Shown here in pieces: positions 36,911-45,368 of a stretch of 64,000 nucleotides of DNA. How positions within the stretch are numbered: position 1 is the first letter of the stretch; each line of letters begins with the position of its first letter. The DNA comes from Dryocola sp031988645. Its GTDB lineage: Bacteria > Pseudomonadota > Gammaproteobacteria > Enterobacterales > Enterobacteriaceae. The notes beneath the pieces were generated by a model. The model had not been told where the DNA came from and did no database searches. It was given only the letters and a program-made list of their open reading frames with translations. The position numbers were made by a program, and so were the translations under genes. Where the stretch lies: NCBI RefSeq assembly GCF_051307045.1, contig NZ_CP150452.1, positions 1,798,001 to 1,862,000 of the forward strand, read 5' to 3'.

Positions 36911-38596
36911 ATGACTGAATCTGTAAAACAGGCGGTAGCCCGCACGGTACGCGCCCCGCACGGCGCGGAATTGCATTGTGAAAACTGGCTGATCGAAGCG
37001 GCGTATCGCATGATCCAGAACAACCTCGATCCGGACGTCGCCGAGCGGCCGCAGGATCTGGTGGTTTACGGCGGCATAGGCAAAGCCGCCCGTAACTGGG
37101 AGTGCTTCGAGCAAATCCTTGCCTCGCTACGTTCGCTTAAAGCTGATGAAACGCTGCTGGTGCAGTCCGGCAAACCGGTGGGGATTTTCCGCACGCACGC
37201 GGATGCTCCGCGGGTGTTAATCGCTAACTCAAACCTGGTGCCGCACTGGGCGAACTGGGATCACTTCCACAAGCTCGATCGGGCCGGGCTGATGATGTAC
37301 GGCCAGATGACGGCCGGCTCGTGGATTTATATCGGCGCCCAGGGCATCGTGCAGGGCACCTTTGAAACCTTTGCGGAAGCGGGGCGCCAGCATTACAACG
37401 GCGATCTGAAAGGCAAATGGATACTGACCGCCGGGCTGGGCGGCATGGGCGGCGCGCAGCCGCTGGCCGGCGTGCTGGCCGGGGCGTCGGTGCTGGCGAT
37501 CGAGTGTCAGGAGTCGCGCATTGATTTCCGTCTGCGCACCCGTTATCTGGACTACAAGGCCGCCACGCTCGACGAGGCGCTGGCCATGATTGCGGAGGCC
37601 AACGCGCAGAAAAAGGCCATCTCCGTAGGGCTGCTGGGGAACGCCGCGGAGATTTTACCGGAGCTGGTGAAGCGGGCGAAAGCGGGCGGCATCCGGCCTG
37701 ATATCGTTACGGATCAGACCTCCGCGCACGATCCGCTGAATGGCTATCTGCCGGCCGGCTGGACGGTGGAGCGCTGGCAGCAGGAGCGCGCCGCGCAGCC
37801 GAAAGCGGTTGAGAAGGCGGCCCGCGCTTCCATGGCGACGCACGTTCGGGCGATGCTGGATTTCTGGCAGATGGGCGTGCCGACGGTAGACTACGGCAAC
37901 AATATCCGGCAGGTCGCGTTTGACGAGGGCGTGGAAAACGCGTTCGATTTTCCGGGCTTTGTTCCGGCTTATATCCGCCCGCTGTTTTGTGAAGGCAAGG
38001 GGCCGTTCCGCTGGGTGGCGCTTTCCGGCGATCCGCAGGACATCGCCAGAACCGACGCGAAACTAAAAGAGCTCTTCCCGGACAATCACAACCTGCATCG
38101 CTGGCTGGATATGGCGCAGGAACGCATCGCCTTCCAGGGACTGCCCGCGCGCATCTGCTGGCTGGGGCTTGGCGAGCGTCACAAGGCCGGGCTGGCCTTC
38201 AACGAAATGGTGCGTAACGGCGAGCTGAAAGCGCCGGTGGTCATTGGGCGCGATCATCTGGACTGCGGCTCCGTCGCTTCGCCAAACCGCGAAACGGAGG
38301 CGATGCAGGATGGCTCAGACGCGGTTTCCGACTGGCCGTTGCTCAACGCCTTGTTGAACACCGCGGGCGGTGCGACCTGGGTAAGCCTGCACCACGGCGG
38401 CGGCGTGGGGATGGGCTTTTCACAGCATGCGGGAGTCGTGATCGTCGCCGACGGCACGCCGGAGGCCGACGTACGCCTGGCACGCGTGCTGTGGAACGAT
38501 CCGGCAACCGGGGTAATGCGCCATGCGGACGCAGGCTATGAAAGCGCGACTGCCTGCGCCCGTGAGCATCAGCTACGGCTGCCGATGGTGAAGTAA
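36911..38596 (+). CDS. hutU: urocanate hydratase
   Basis: 561 residues, standard urocanase length. NAD-binding region TAGLGGMGGAQPLAGVLAG, VLLGN-type SVGLLGNAAEILPEL, and the active-site cysteine region VIGRDHLDCGSVASPNRE near residue 410. Adds water to urocanate, giving imidazolonepropionate. Operon hutH-hutU. It ends 4 bases from convergent cho. Confidence 0.97.
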   Translation: MTESVKQAVARTVRAPHGAELHCENWLIEAAYRMIQNNLDPDVAERPQDLVVYGGIGKAARNWECFEQILASLRSLKADETLLVQSGKPVGIFRTHADAPRVLIANSNLVPHWANWDHFHKLDRAGLMMYGQMTAGSWIYIGAQGIVQGTFETFAEAGRQHYNGDLKGKWILTAGLGGMGGAQPLAGVLAGASVLAIECQESRIDFRLRTRYLDYKAATLDEALAMIAEANAQKKAISVGLLGNAAEILPELVKRAKAGGIRPDIVTDQTSAHDPLNGYLPAGWTVERWQQERAAQPKAVEKAARASMATHVRAMLDFWQMGVPTVDYGNNIRQVAFDEGVENAFDFPGFVPAYIRPLFCEGKGPFRWVALSGDPQDIARTDAKLKELFPDNHNLHRWLDMAQERIAFQGLPARICWLGLGERHKAGLAFNEMVRNGELKAPVVIGRDHLDCGSVASPNRETEAMQDGSDAVSDWPLLNALLNTAGGATWVSLHHGGGVGMGFSQHAGVVIVADGTPEADVRLARVLWNDPATGVMRHADAGYESATACAREHQLRLPMVK

Positions 38597-38600
38597 GCTG

Positions 38601-39479
38601 CTATGAAGCGGTGGGGCGGGAAAGCTCCACCACTTCGTAATCTCCGCTTATTACCAGCTTGCACAAAATCTTATAGCCGTCGTTGTCGAAGCCTTTTGGC
38701 GGCGCGCCAAGCGTGTTCGCCTGCGCTAAACTCTCTACCGACCCCAGATAAAACCAGCTGTCGATGATGTGATACTGCGTAATGTCAGGGCCGGCCTCTT
38801 TTAGCCCGACCGGCCCCCGCCACGGCCAGCACATCACCCGGATGCGTTCCATCGCCGCCAGAAAACGCTCGTGATGCGCCTCGACGGTTTCTCTGCCGCA
38901 GCAGGCTCCCGCGCAGCGTTTTAGCCCGGCGCGGAAACAGGCCCGGCCGGCGCTCAGCGTTTCCAGCCCCAGCAGGCCATAGCAAAGCCGGTGCTCATCC
39001 GCCAGGGTTTGCAGCGTTTGCAGCGCGGCGCGGCGGTTCGCATACAGGCCGTATAACCCCGTTTGCTTTGAAAAATCGACGTCGCGGGCGTACACCACCT
39101 GGGGTTTGCCTCCCTCGAACTGCAGCGAGCAAAGCTGGCGGTTGCGGCGCAGGCGCTTGTTAAACAGCGGCTGCTGCTCTTTGATCATCTGCGCTTCCAG
39201 CAGAAGCGCGCCCAGCTCGCCCGCCGTGCGGATAAAGGTGATGCGGCGGGACTGGCGCAATAGGGCCGCTTCGTCTGGCGTGCGGAAATGGGACATTACG
39301 CGGCTGCGGATATTGACGCTCTTGCCGATATAAAGCGGCATAACGTCGCTTTCGCCATGAAAAACATACACCCCTGACGCTTTGGGGAGATCCTCAAGCC
39401 AGGGGCGGAGATGTTCGGGATATTCGTAAACTGCTGCTGCTTCAAACTGCATGCGCGGTGCGCTGACACGCCTTACCAC
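38601..39479 (-). CDS. cho: Cho, UvrC-homologous excinuclease
   Basis: 292 residues with GTG start behind AGGAG. GIY-YIG nuclease domain at residues about 30-110 (SGVYVFHGESDVMPLYIGKSV; LLLEAQMIKEQQPLFNKRLRR), followed by a cysteine cluster (CFRAGLKRCAGACCGRE). Makes the 3' incision at bulky lesions during nucleotide excision repair. SOS-regulated in E. coli, and a LexA box sits just upstream here. Confidence 0.94.
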   Translation of the reverse strand: MVRRVSAPRMQFEAAAVYEYPEHLRPWLEDLPKASGVYVFHGESDVMPLYIGKSVNIRSRVMSHFRTPDEAALLRQSRRITFIRTAGELGALLLEAQMIKEQQPLFNKRLRRNRQLCSLQFEGGKPQVVYARDVDFSKQTGLYGLYANRRAALQTLQTLADEHRLCYGLLGLETLSAGRACFRAGLKRCAGACCGRETVEAHHERFLAAMERIRVMCWPWRGPVGLKEAGPDITQYHIIDSWFYLGSVESLAQANTLGAPPKGFDNDGYKILCKLVISGDYEVVELSRPTAS

Positions 39480-39494
39480 TTCTTAGCTCCTGAG

Positions 39495-39514
39495 TACTGG
39501 TTGCCTGTACAGTC
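39495..39514 (-). promoter_or_regulatory. LexA (SOS) box of cho
   Basis: TACTGGTTGCCTGTACAGTC fits TACTG-N10-CAGTA with one mismatch in each arm region, 16 bases upstream of the cho GTG. Confidence 0.75.
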
Positions 39515-39547
39515 TATCAGGGAAGCGATGCGCAAAAAAGCCGCAAT

Positions 39548-40439
39548 TTATCCGTGGCGGCGGGTGGCGAGCCAGCAGATCAGCGAGCCGGCCACCACCA
39601 TCGCCACGCCCAGCCAGAAGGACCAGCCGGGGCGCAGGCCCCAGCCAGAGGCTGGCGATAAAGGCGGAAAGCACCGGCGTAAAGTAGGAGGCGGTGGCTA
39701 ACAGCGTCATGTTTCCGCGCTGGATGCCAAGGTTCCATGCCGAATAAGCAATGGCCGTAGACACGCCCATAAACAGCAGCTGCAGCGAGGCGGAGAGGGT
39801 AAAGTGCAACGGCGCCTCGCTGACGAAAGCATATTTCCCCCACAGCACCAGCGCGGTGGCGCAAAAGAACAGCGAGACGCCGTTTTTCCCCTGGCTCCAG
39901 CGGCGGGTAAGGTTGCAGTAGAGCGCCCAGATTAAGGCGGCGGCAAACGCCAGGCCGTAGGCCGGAGGGTTATCGAGAACGTTGTGCCACATCTGCGCGG
40001 GCGACCAGTCGCCGTCCCCCTTCATCACCTGAATAATGCCGGCCAGAGAAAGCGCAAGCCCAGGCCACAGCCAGAGGCTCGCGCGCTGCCGGTTGATAAA
40101 CAAAGCCAGAACGATAGTCAGGCTGGGCCAAAGATAGTTAATCATCCCCAGCTCCAGAGACTGGCTGCGGCCGTGCGCCAGCCCGATAGCTAAGGCGAGG
40201 AAGATTTCGTAGGTGACAAACAGCGCGCCGCCCGTCCACAGATAACAGGGCGGCATTTCGCGAATTCTGGGAAGGCCGCGTACCAGGCACAGGCACAGCG
40301 CGCTAAGGGTATAAATAAGAGCCGCCCCGCCAACGGGACCGAAGTGTTCGCTGATGCTGCGCAGCAGGCCGACGGAGGTGCTCCACAGAAGGATAGCCAG
40401 CAGGCCGAAAAGGGTCGCGCGTTGGGCAGAACTGTCCAT
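39548..40439 (-). CDS. yddG: YddG-like DMT aromatic amino-acid exporter, frame interrupted at GGCC
   Basis: Ten-helix EamA/DMT transporter related to E. coli YddG: ILLWSTSVGLLRSISEHFGP, ELGMINYLWPSLTIVLAL, SYFTPVLSAFIASLWLG. On the minus strand the frame breaks in GGGGCC (plus strand GGCCCC 39637-39642). Removing one G gives LGLRPGWSFWLGVAMVVAGS and ends LICWLATRRHG at 39548. The literal frame runs on to 39483 with an arginine-rich tail. The predicted substrates, aromatic amino acids and paraquat, are inferred from the family. It is not at this locus in E. coli. Confidence 0.82.
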
Positions 40440-40496
40440 GTGTCTCTCAAAAGCGGGGCGGATAAGCCTGCGCTATCCGCCCAAAAAGAACGCCTA

Positions 40497-41322
40497 CTTT
40501 TTCCAGAAATCGTCAAACACGGTAATCGGCGGACGACGCTTGTGTTCCGTTTTGGTGTACCAGCCTTCGATGATGGCGCTGATGGCGCCGTCAAGCTGCT
40601 TGCCTTCCAGGTAATCGTCGATGTTTTCGTAGGTGACGCCAAGTGCCGCTTCATCCGGCAGGGAAGGGCGGTCGTCTTCTAAATCCGCCGTCGGCGCCTT
40701 CTGGTAGAGGTGTTCCGGGCAGCCCAGGGTTTTCAGCAGTTGCTTGCCCTGGCGCTTGTTGAGGCGGAAAAGAGGATTGATGTCGGTGCCGCCGTCGCCA
40801 TATTTGGTGAAGAAGCCCGTTACGGCTTCTGCCGCATGGTCGGTGCCAACCACCACGCCTTTGGTCATGCCGGCGATGCTGTACTGGGCCTTCATGCGTT
40901 CGCGGGCTTTTTCGTTGCCGCGGACGAAATCGCTTAGCTCAATACCTGCATCGCGCAGCGCTTCTTCGCTGGCCAGCACGGCGGCTTTGATATTCACCGT
41001 TAATACCCGATCGGGCTGAATAAAAGCGATGGCGTCCTGGCAATCCTGTTCGTCGAACTGCACGCCGAACGGCAGGCGTACGGCGATAAACTGATAGCTC
41101 TCGTCGCCGCTTTCCGCGCGCAGTTCGCTGATGGCCCATCTGGCTGAGCTTGCCTGCGAGCGTGGAATCCTGGCCGCCGCTGATGCCGAGCACCAGCGTT
41201 TTAATGAACGGATAGGTTTTCAGATACGCCTTCAGGAAGTCGACGCTGACGCGGATTTCCTGCTGCGGATCTACCTGTGGTTTTACGCCTAACGCCTGAA
41301 TAATCTCTTGTTGCAGAGCCAT
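40497..41322 (-). CDS. nadE: NH3-dependent NAD synthetase, frame interrupted at GGCC
   Basis: Essential final step of NAD synthesis. MALQQEIIQALGVKPQVDP start; P-loop LGISGGQDSTLAGKL. The frame breaks at plus-strand GGCCC 41133-41137. Removing one base gives SQMAISELRAESGDESYQFI, then KAAVLASEEALRDAG and the C-terminal catalytic half ending RPPITVFDDFWKK. The restored protein has 274 residues, matching E. coli NadE. The literal sequence would be lethal, so an error is the best reading. Confidence 0.94.
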
Positions 41323-41592
41323 TTAACCCCTCCGGTTACGGTATACCTGCAACGCGCAGGCAGCAAAAAAACAGACAGGTTAAAACTAACCCTTTGCGGC
41401 TAAAACGACAAGGCTCATCGCCCCTGTACGGCTGCTGACCGCTGGGATTTAGCACAATTAACGGAGGGCGGGGCTACTATAGCCAATTGTCCTAATTTCC
41501 ATTCATTTCCGCTAACAAGTTGAAAAATGTTCTTTTATATTCCAGGCTTATCTTACACGCGCAAGCAATAAGCGATAAAACGAGGATATAAT

Positions 41593-41934
41593 ATGAACAA
41601 GACATTCGCAGGAATTTTAAGTGCAGCGGCCGTAATGACTATGCTGGCAGGTTGTACCGCTTACGATCGTACTAAAGATCAGGTGGCCACGCCGGTTGTC
41701 AAAGACGTGAAGAAAGGCATGAGCCGTGAGCAGGTGCGTCAGGTAGCGGGCAAACCTTCGTCGGAAGTGACGATGATCCACGCTCGTGGTACCTGTCAGA
41801 CCTACATCCTGGGCCAGCGTGACGGCAAAACCGAAACCTATTTCGTCGCGCTTGATGATACCGGTCACGTAATGAATTCCGGCTATCAGAGCTGTGCGGA
41901 ATACGATACCGATCCGCAGGCCGCTAATAAATAA
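41593..41934 (+). CDS. osmE: osmotically inducible lipoprotein OsmE
   Basis: 113 residues. Lipobox LAGC (signal AAVMTMLAGC) directs outer-membrane lipidation. SmpA/OmlA-type domain with VKKGMSREQVRQVAGKPSS. Divergent from nadE across 270 bases, as in E. coli, where it is sigma-S and osmotically induced. A strong terminator follows. Confidence 0.95.
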   Translation: MNKTFAGILSAAAVMTMLAGCTAYDRTKDQVATPVVKDVKKGMSREQVRQVAGKPSSEVTMIHARGTCQTYILGQRDGKTETYFVALDDTGHVMNSGYQSCAEYDTDPQAANK

Positions 41935-41946
41935 TTTAATTTTAAA

Positions 41947-41974
41947 AAACCGCCTGTCCGCAGGCGGTTTTTTT
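41947..41974 (+). terminator. terminator of osmE
   Basis: Perfect 10-bp stem AAACCGCCTG / CAGGCGGTTT, loop TCCG, T run. Confidence 0.93.
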
Positions 41975-42086
41975 ATGCCCGTTTACGCTTCGCTATTAAG
42001 GCTGCGAAAGTAAAGAAATGTCTTTATTGCGCATAACGCTAAATCAGGCTTGCTTAAAAAATAGCATCGTGCGTTAATAGCGTTCT

Positions 42087-42257
42087 CGGTTTGTCCATCA
42101 GACCTTATGTAAAGCATTTTAGTAAAGCAGTTCTCAGTTCAAGCGCTATCCTCAGATACCTCTTCTCCGTGAGTCTTCTCCTAAAGCCCATAAGTTATTC
42201 TGAAACTCAGACCATGGTGCTACAACGTAGCGATAAAATTTTCTTGAGGAAGTATCT
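42087..42257 (+). promoter_or_regulatory. cspA-type long 5' leader (cold box / RNA thermosensor)
   Basis: The region upstream of the csp gene begins CGGTTTGTCCATCAGACC, which lines up with the cold-box start of the E. coli cspA leader (CGGTTTGACGTACAGACC). It continues with cspA-like AAAGCA, TAGTAA and TTCAAG blocks and is about 170 bases long, close to the 159-base cspA leader. It suggests temperature-dependent folding control. The exact transcript start is inferred by analogy. Confidence 0.65.
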
Positions 42258-42471
42258 ATGTCTACCCAACTGACTGGTTTAGTAAAATGGTTTAACGCTG
42301 ATAAAGGCTTCGGCTTTATCACGCCTGATGACGGCAGCAAAGACGTGTTCGTACACTTCTCCGCTATCCAGAGCGACAGCTTCAAAACCCTCGAAGAAGG
42401 CCAGAAGGTGAAGTTCACCGTTGAAAACGGCGCGAAAGGCCCCTGCTGCTGCAAACGTGGTTGCGCTGTAA
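42258..42471 (+). CDS. CspA-family cold-shock protein, frame interrupted at GGCC
   Basis: MSTQLTGLVKWFNADKGFGF contains RNP1 (KGFGFI), with RNP2 in VFVHFSAIQ: an OB-fold RNA chaperone of the CspA/B/G/I group. The 3' end is shifted at GGCCCC 42438-42443. Removing one C gives GAKGPAAANVVAL, the normal 70-residue end. The literal reading ends CCCKRGCAVITAK. It stands where E. coli carries the chb operon. I cannot choose between cspA, B, G and I names. Confidence 0.88.
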
Positions 42472-42552
42472 TAACCGCTAAATAATGCGTTGCTGTGTTG
42501 CGTTACGATAGCGAAGATGGGTTAGCCCGGAGCAGTTAACGTACACAAAAAG

Positions 42553-42594
42553 AAAAGCCTGAATACGATTATTTCGTACTCGGGCTTTTTTTAT
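42553..42594 (+). terminator. terminator of the csp gene
   Basis: Sixteen-base stem AAAAGCCTGAATACGA / TCGTACTCGGGCTTTT with two G-U pairs, TTATT loop, T run. Confidence 0.88.
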
Positions 42595-42627
42595 TTCGGC
42601 ATTAAAAAAATAAAAAATTAAAGTAGA

Positions 42628-42659
42628 GAAAAAAGGCCATAACCGCACAGGCTATGGCC
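42628..42659 (-). terminator. terminator of katE
   Basis: Minus-strand stem GGCCATAGCC / GGTTATGGCC with 5-base loop, followed by TTTTTTCTC, just after the katE stop. Confidence 0.85.
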
Positions 42660-42666
42660 CGTTTTT

Positions 42667-44925
42667 TTAGGCCGGAATATGGGCAACTTTATTACTGCGG
42701 TTCCAGATCCGGTGCGCAGCAAGTAATTTCAGGAATTCGCCCATAAAATTACCGGATGCGTCATCGGCTTCCACCACGCCTTCTTCACCCTGATCGTCAA
42801 TGCCTAATTTCGCCTTAAACTTACGGGCGTCGCCGACAAGGCCGATAACCTTAAGATGCTTGTAGGCTTCCAGCAGATAATAAGCCGCGTCGCCGCTATC
42901 CAGAATTGAACTTAAGTCGCCGCCGGGGACTATTACCGCATCCACGGTTACGGAAGGAGAACCTTCAAACGTGGCTGAGATTGGCACGACCGAGCCGTCG
43001 TCCGCGGTGATCTGGCCCATTCTTGAGAACAGCAGCTTGGCGTGCACGCCCTGCGCTTTTAACCCCTTCACAATGTCCAGCACGTCCGCCGCTTTGCTGT
43101 TTTCACTTAACAGAACGGCCACGACTCGCCCTTTAACGGTGCCGGTCGGCACGGCATACAGGCTCAGGCTGGCATCTTTTTTCAGCCCGTTAACGTCTTT
43201 TGGCGGGGCGACATGCATTTGTTCATCGGAAAGCTCGATGCCAAGATTTTCCGCAACCTGCTGGGCCAGCGAAATATCTATATGGGTGAGATGGTCCACC
43301 ACGCGTTCACGGATGTAAGGGCGCGCCACTTTGGAAAGCTCAAAGCTGAAGGCGCCGACGATATGCTGCTGCTCCACCGGCGTCTGGCTCTGCCAGAACA
43401 GCCGTGGATGGGAATAATATTCGCCGAACGACGGGCTGCGTTCGCGTATTTTATGCCCTTCAACACGTCCCTGATAGCTTTCGAAGCCGCCCCGTTTCGG
43501 ACCCGGAGGCGTTTCGCGCGGCCAGTTGTCGTTGATCGAGTTCGGCTCATAGTTAGCCGGGTTGCTGTCGATATCCATGCGATGCATGCCGTCGCGCTGG
43601 AAGTTATGGTAAGGGCAAACCGGACGGTTAATCGGGATTTCGTGGAAGTTCGGCCCGCCCAGACGGCTGATCTGCGTATCGGTATAGGAGAACAGGCGAC
43701 CCTGCAGCAGCGGATCGTTACTGAAATCCAGCCCCGGAACGATATGCCCCGGGTGGAACGCTGCCTGCTCGTTCTCGGCGAAGAAGTTATCCGGGTTACG
43801 GTTAAGGGTCATTTTGCCCACCAGCTGCACCGGAACCAGCTCTTCAGGGATCAGTTTCGTCGGGTCGAGCAGGTCGAAATCGTATTTGAACTCGTCTTCC
43901 TCAGGAATAAGCTGCAGGCCCAGCTCATATTCCGGGAAGTCGCCGGCTTCGATGGATTCCCACAGGTCGCGGCGGTGGAAGTCCGGGTCACGGCCCGTCA
44001 GCTTTTGCGACTCATCCCACAACAGTGACGCTTTGCCCGCGACCGGCTTCCAGTGGAAGCGTACAAAGGTGGCTTTGCCTTCGGCGTTGATCAAGCGGAA
44101 GGTGTGGATGCCAAAGCCTTCCATGGTGCGGTAGCTGCGCGGCAGCCCGCGGTCAGACATCGCCCACATCACGTTATGCAGGGTTTCCGGCTGGAGCGAG
44201 ACATAGTCCCAGAAGGTGTCGTGCGCGCTGCCGCCCTGCGGGATAGCCCAGTGTGGCTCAGGCTTAACGGCGTGCACGAAGTCCGGAAATTTATGCGCGT
44301 CCTGAATGAAGAAGATCGGCGTATTGTTGCCGACTAAATCGAAAATACCTTCTTCGGTGTAAAACTTGGTGGCGAATCCACGGATATCGCGCACCGTATC
44401 AGCGGAGCCTGCGCCGCCCTGAACCGTTGAGAAACGCACAAACACAGGCGTGATTTTATCCGGGTCGGAGAGGAAATCCGCTTTGGTGATATCGGACAGG
44501 TTCTTATAGGGCTGGAAGAAGCCGTGGGCCGCGGAGCCGCGGGCATGAACAATACGCTCGGGGATACGCTCATGGTCGAAGTGGGTGATTTTCTCCCGCA
44601 GGATAAAATCTTCCAGAAGCGTAGGCCCACGCGTACCGGCGCGCAGGGAGTTTTGATCGTCGGCGATGCGCACGCCCTGATTGGTGGTCAGCGGGAAGTT
44701 TTCGCCGTCTTTACGGTGCTTATCGAGAGTTTTTAGCTTTTCGTTCGAGGTATCCGGGCTTTTGAAACTGCCCGCGGCTGTAGGCTGCGCGCCCGGCGCC
44801 GTGCGCTCCTGAGAGGGGCGGTGAGAGCCATCTTCCGGCGCAAGCGAATCCATGCCCGGTTTGGATTCACTGGCGTCATGAACAGGTGCGCTGTGACTAA
44901 GCGGTTTTTTATCTTGCTTCGACAT
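42667..44925 (-). CDS. katE: catalase HPII
   Basis: 752 residues, a large-subunit catalase. The heme-side histidine is in ERIPERIVHARGSAAHGFF, with VRFSTVQGGAGSADTVRD, and the proximal tyrosine region is RLFSYTDTQISRLG. The C-terminal 150 residues form the flavodoxin/DJ-1-like domain typical of HPII (VDAVIVPGGDLSSIL). Removes hydrogen peroxide in stationary phase; sigma-S dependent in E. coli. Confidence 0.97.
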   Translation of the reverse strand: MSKQDKKPLSHSAPVHDASESKPGMDSLAPEDGSHRPSQERTAPGAQPTAAGSFKSPDTSNEKLKTLDKHRKDGENFPLTTNQGVRIADDQNSLRAGTRGPTLLEDFILREKITHFDHERIPERIVHARGSAAHGFFQPYKNLSDITKADFLSDPDKITPVFVRFSTVQGGAGSADTVRDIRGFATKFYTEEGIFDLVGNNTPIFFIQDAHKFPDFVHAVKPEPHWAIPQGGSAHDTFWDYVSLQPETLHNVMWAMSDRGLPRSYRTMEGFGIHTFRLINAEGKATFVRFHWKPVAGKASLLWDESQKLTGRDPDFHRRDLWESIEAGDFPEYELGLQLIPEEDEFKYDFDLLDPTKLIPEELVPVQLVGKMTLNRNPDNFFAENEQAAFHPGHIVPGLDFSNDPLLQGRLFSYTDTQISRLGGPNFHEIPINRPVCPYHNFQRDGMHRMDIDSNPANYEPNSINDNWPRETPPGPKRGGFESYQGRVEGHKIRERSPSFGEYYSHPRLFWQSQTPVEQQHIVGAFSFELSKVARPYIRERVVDHLTHIDISLAQQVAENLGIELSDEQMHVAPPKDVNGLKKDASLSLYAVPTGTVKGRVVAVLLSENSKAADVLDIVKGLKAQGVHAKLLFSRMGQITADDGSVVPISATFEGSPSVTVDAVIVPGGDLSSILDSGDAAYYLLEAYKHLKVIGLVGDARKFKAKLGIDDQGEEGVVEADDASGNFMGEFLKLLAAHRIWNRSNKVAHIPA

Positions 44926-45088
44926 TGAACTCGTCTCCTTTTCTGGCAGCTGTTTTACCAGGTTGTAATTAGAGTAAACCCCTCTAACTATAGAACAACG
45001 TGTTAACTCTGCCTGCGGAGGCGACGAGCGGCGGACGATCCGTTATCATAGTGATGTTATTCACTAACTTGCTTCGAACGTCTTGCCT

Positions 45089-45325
45089 ATGAAACCACTG
45101 CGCCAACCCAATACACGCCCCGTCATAACCTATCAACCCCGCGTTGAACCTGCGCCGCCGTCGCACGCCTGGCGGGTGGAAGGATTCAAGGACGTATGGC
45201 TGCTGAAGAATAAGTATGTGGCTTTTGTGCTGGTAGGAGATGCGTTCCGTCAGTCGCCGGCTTTTACGCTGCCGGAGGCCGCTCAGCGGTGGGCGACGCA
45301 GGTTCGCCAGGAAAACGAAATATAA
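45089..45325 (+). CDS. cedA: cell division activator CedA
   Basis: 78 residues from ATG 45089 (MKPLRQPNTRPVITYQPR). Conserved FKDVWLLKNKYVAFVLVGD and SPAFTLPEAAQRWATQVRQE match E. coli CedA, a small DNA- and RNA-polymerase-binding protein that relieves division inhibition after over-replication. Divergent from katE, as in E. coli. Confidence 0.92.
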   Translation: MKPLRQPNTRPVITYQPRVEPAPPSHAWRVEGFKDVWLLKNKYVAFVLVGDAFRQSPAFTLPEAAQRWATQVRQENEI

Positions 45326-45358
45326 AAAAAGGCCGCAGAATCTGCGGCCTTTCTCTTT
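45326..45358. terminator. bidirectional terminator between cedA and tcyP
   Basis: Near-perfect palindrome AAAGGCCGCAGA / TCTGCGGCCTTT with A runs on the left and T-rich sequence on the right, between convergent genes. Confidence 0.9.
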
Positions 45359-45368
45359 TTAGTCATCT

